In this document: piece after piece, positions 62,779-64,000 of the stretch
Numbering within the stretch: position 1 is the first letter of the stretch
Layout: each line of letters starts with the position of its first letter
Assembly: GCA_964651535.1 (NCBI GenBank)
Contig: CAZYYE010000002.1
Coordinates: 620,001-684,000 of the forward strand
Length of the DNA: 64,000 nucleotides
From: Terrimesophilobacter sp964651535
GTDB taxonomy: Bacteria; Actinomycetota; Actinomycetes; Actinomycetales; Microbacteriaceae
Direction of reading: 5' to 3'
The notes under the pieces: model-generated
Told to the model about the DNA's origin: nothing
What the model saw: the letters and a program-made list of their open reading frames with translations, nothing else
Databases searched by the model: none
Position numbers and translations under genes: made by a program

Positions 62779-63989
62779 CAGGAGTCACCGTCCTCGATGT
62801 CGGGGTCCGGCCATCGGATGCTGATGACCGTGCCGTCGCCCGGCTGCGAGACGACATGGACGCGACCGCCGGCATTCGCGACGCGTTCGATGATGGAAAT
62901 TCGCACGCCGAGCCGTTCGATCGGGATCTCGCTCGGGTCGAAGCCGACGCCGTTGTCGCCCACTTCGATCTCGAGTCCCTCTGCGCCCTCCCCCGTGATG
63001 CGCACCCAACGCTCAACCGTGTCATCGCCGGCATGTTGCAGGCTGTTGATCATGGCCTGGACCGCAGCGGAATACAACGCTTCGGCAACCTGAACGGGAA
63101 CGGTGCCGGGCCCGACTCCGAGGACGCGGGTGGCGAACGGCGCCGACAAACTGCGGGCGGCATCCACAATGCGTGCGGCGACCTGCTCGACCCTGATCAG
63201 CGACTCGTCGTCAGGAGACGCGGCCGCCGCCTCCCGAAGGTGCCCGATCGCGTTCTCGGCCATCGTTGTGGAAAGCTCCATGGCTTCCGGCGAGTACGCC
63301 CGCGCGGCAGAGATCAGCGTTGTGAGAACGCTGTCGTGAACGATCGAATCCACCTGGACGCGCTCGACCTCCGTGGCGTGGTGACGCACCGCGTCCGAGT
63401 ACCGGGCGAGCGCCGTGGACTGCGCGGCATCCACGGACGCTGCTGCACCGCGCAGCAGCGTGATGATCATGAGCACGGCGCCACCGAGCAAAATGGCGTA
63501 GACGGTATCGAGCGCGGCAAGATCCCAGGGCGCGCCCCCGCCGGACGGGGTGATCCGGATAATGCCGTATACGGAAGGCGCAAGCACCAGGTACGCGGTC
63601 GCCGCCCACGTCGGAAGGGCGATCGCCGCCGCCGCAGTGGCCACGGTGCACACGAACCACAGCCACGGGCGCCCCTCCGCGGTCGCGGTGGGGTCAACAA
63701 CCGCGAGCGGCCACGTCGCGATCGCCACAAGATACGCGAACGCGATCCAGACATTGACTGCGCGCACGAGTCGGCGGGTCATCGACGCGACGACGCTCAG
63801 CAGAAGGCCGCCGAGGATCGCGACGTTGTACCCCCAGAACCACGCGGGCTGAAGCACCGTGATCTGACCGAGCATGACCGGGAACGTCTGAGCGCCGAAC
63901 AGGAGGCCGAAGAACGCGACGGAACGGGATGCGACCACTTCCATTTGCGAACGGCTGATCGGCCTCCGCTGGACGTTCAGCGGCGCCAA
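62778..63989 (-). CDS. Sensor histidine kinase (N-terminal start uncertain)
   Basis: A 403-residue protein with about five to six hydrophobic helices. The histidine-type dimerisation region follows as DSIVHDSVLTTL near residue 215, and the HATPase ATP-binding domain has GVGFDPSEIPIERLG (G box) and a C-terminal PGDGTVISIRW. The H-D pair and lid are of the LuxR-linked (NarL-partner) class. The listed start is TTG 63989; the frame is open to the window edge, and ATG 63944 is also possible. A response regulator is expected upstream outside the window. Confidence 0.8.
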   Translation of the reverse strand: MAPLNVQRRPISRSQMEVVASRSVAFFGLLFGAQTFPVMLGQITVLQPAWFWGYNVAILGGLLLSVVASMTRRLVRAVNVWIAFAYLVAIATWPLAVVDPTATAEGRPWLWFVCTVATAAAAIALPTWAATAYLVLAPSVYGIIRITPSGGGAPWDLAALDTVYAILLGGAVLMIITLLRGAAASVDAAQSTALARYSDAVRHHATEVERVQVDSIVHDSVLTTLISAARAYSPEAMELSTTMAENAIGHLREAAAASPDDESLIRVEQVAARIVDAARSLSAPFATRVLGVGPGTVPVQVAEALYSAAVQAMINSLQHAGDDTVERWVRITGEGAEGLEIEVGDNGVGFDPSEIPIERLGVRISIIERVANAGGRVHVVSQPGDGTVISIRWPDPDIEDGDS

Positions 63990-64000
63990 CGACGGAACGT

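Overview
The window is high-GC DNA from an actinobacterium, most likely a member of the Microbacteriaceae. The evidence is a WhiB2-type regulator, acyl-CoA carboxylase beta plus epsilon subunits close to a stand-alone biotin ligase, the purE/purK - gtrA - bacterial PH-domain neighbourhood, an LCP-family glycopolymer ligase and a complete dTDP-rhamnose pathway. No tRNA, rRNA, CRISPR array, insertion sequence or phage gene was seen. One assembly gap (100 N) lies inside a repetitive gene.

Layout: (1) about 1-11.7 kb holds a partial glycosyltransferase, whiB, galE, manA, two O-antigen-ligase/polymerase-like membrane proteins flanking an FAD oxidoreductase and a glycosyltransferase, gmd with a paralogue, and a Wzx-type flippase. 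(2) About 11.8-36 kb is a polysaccharide island. From roughly 14.5 kb its base composition looks less GC-rich by eye. It encodes three coupled enzymes for a 2,3-diamino sugar, a methyltransferase, a WbmS-like deacetylase with a formyltransferase, a secreted repeat protein, an LhgO-like oxidase, several GT-B glycosyltransferases including a tandem pair sharing an apparently identical 805-bp segment, three epimerase-type genes, two asparagine-synthase-like amidotransferases, an ABC exporter and a UDP-sugar 6-dehydrogenase. (3) About 36-48.7 kb holds two DUF2142 proteins, DUF2304, a DPM1-like glycosyltransferase, rmlA/rmlC and rmlB/rmlD with a VapBC-type toxin-antitoxin pair inserted, and more glycosyltransferases. 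(4) About 48.7-64 kb is conserved chromosome: a repeat array, an LCP ligase, purE, purK, gtrA, a PH-domain protein, birA, a nucleoside hydrolase with an ECF transporter, an EamA transporter, accD/accE, a candidate structured RNA and a sensor-kinase pair.

How the parts fit (inference): precursors (GDP-6-deoxy sugar, dTDP-rhamnose, UDP-2,3-diamino sugar and its uronic acid, galactose) feed glycosyltransferases that build a lipid-linked glycan. The flippase or the ABC exporter moves it out, the O-antigen-ligase-like proteins polymerise it, and the LCP protein attaches it to peptidoglycan. The amidotransferases, deacetylase/formyltransferase, methyltransferase and the DUF2142/DUF2304/DPM1-like set look like tailoring functions. 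All assignments are from reading translations; no database search was run.
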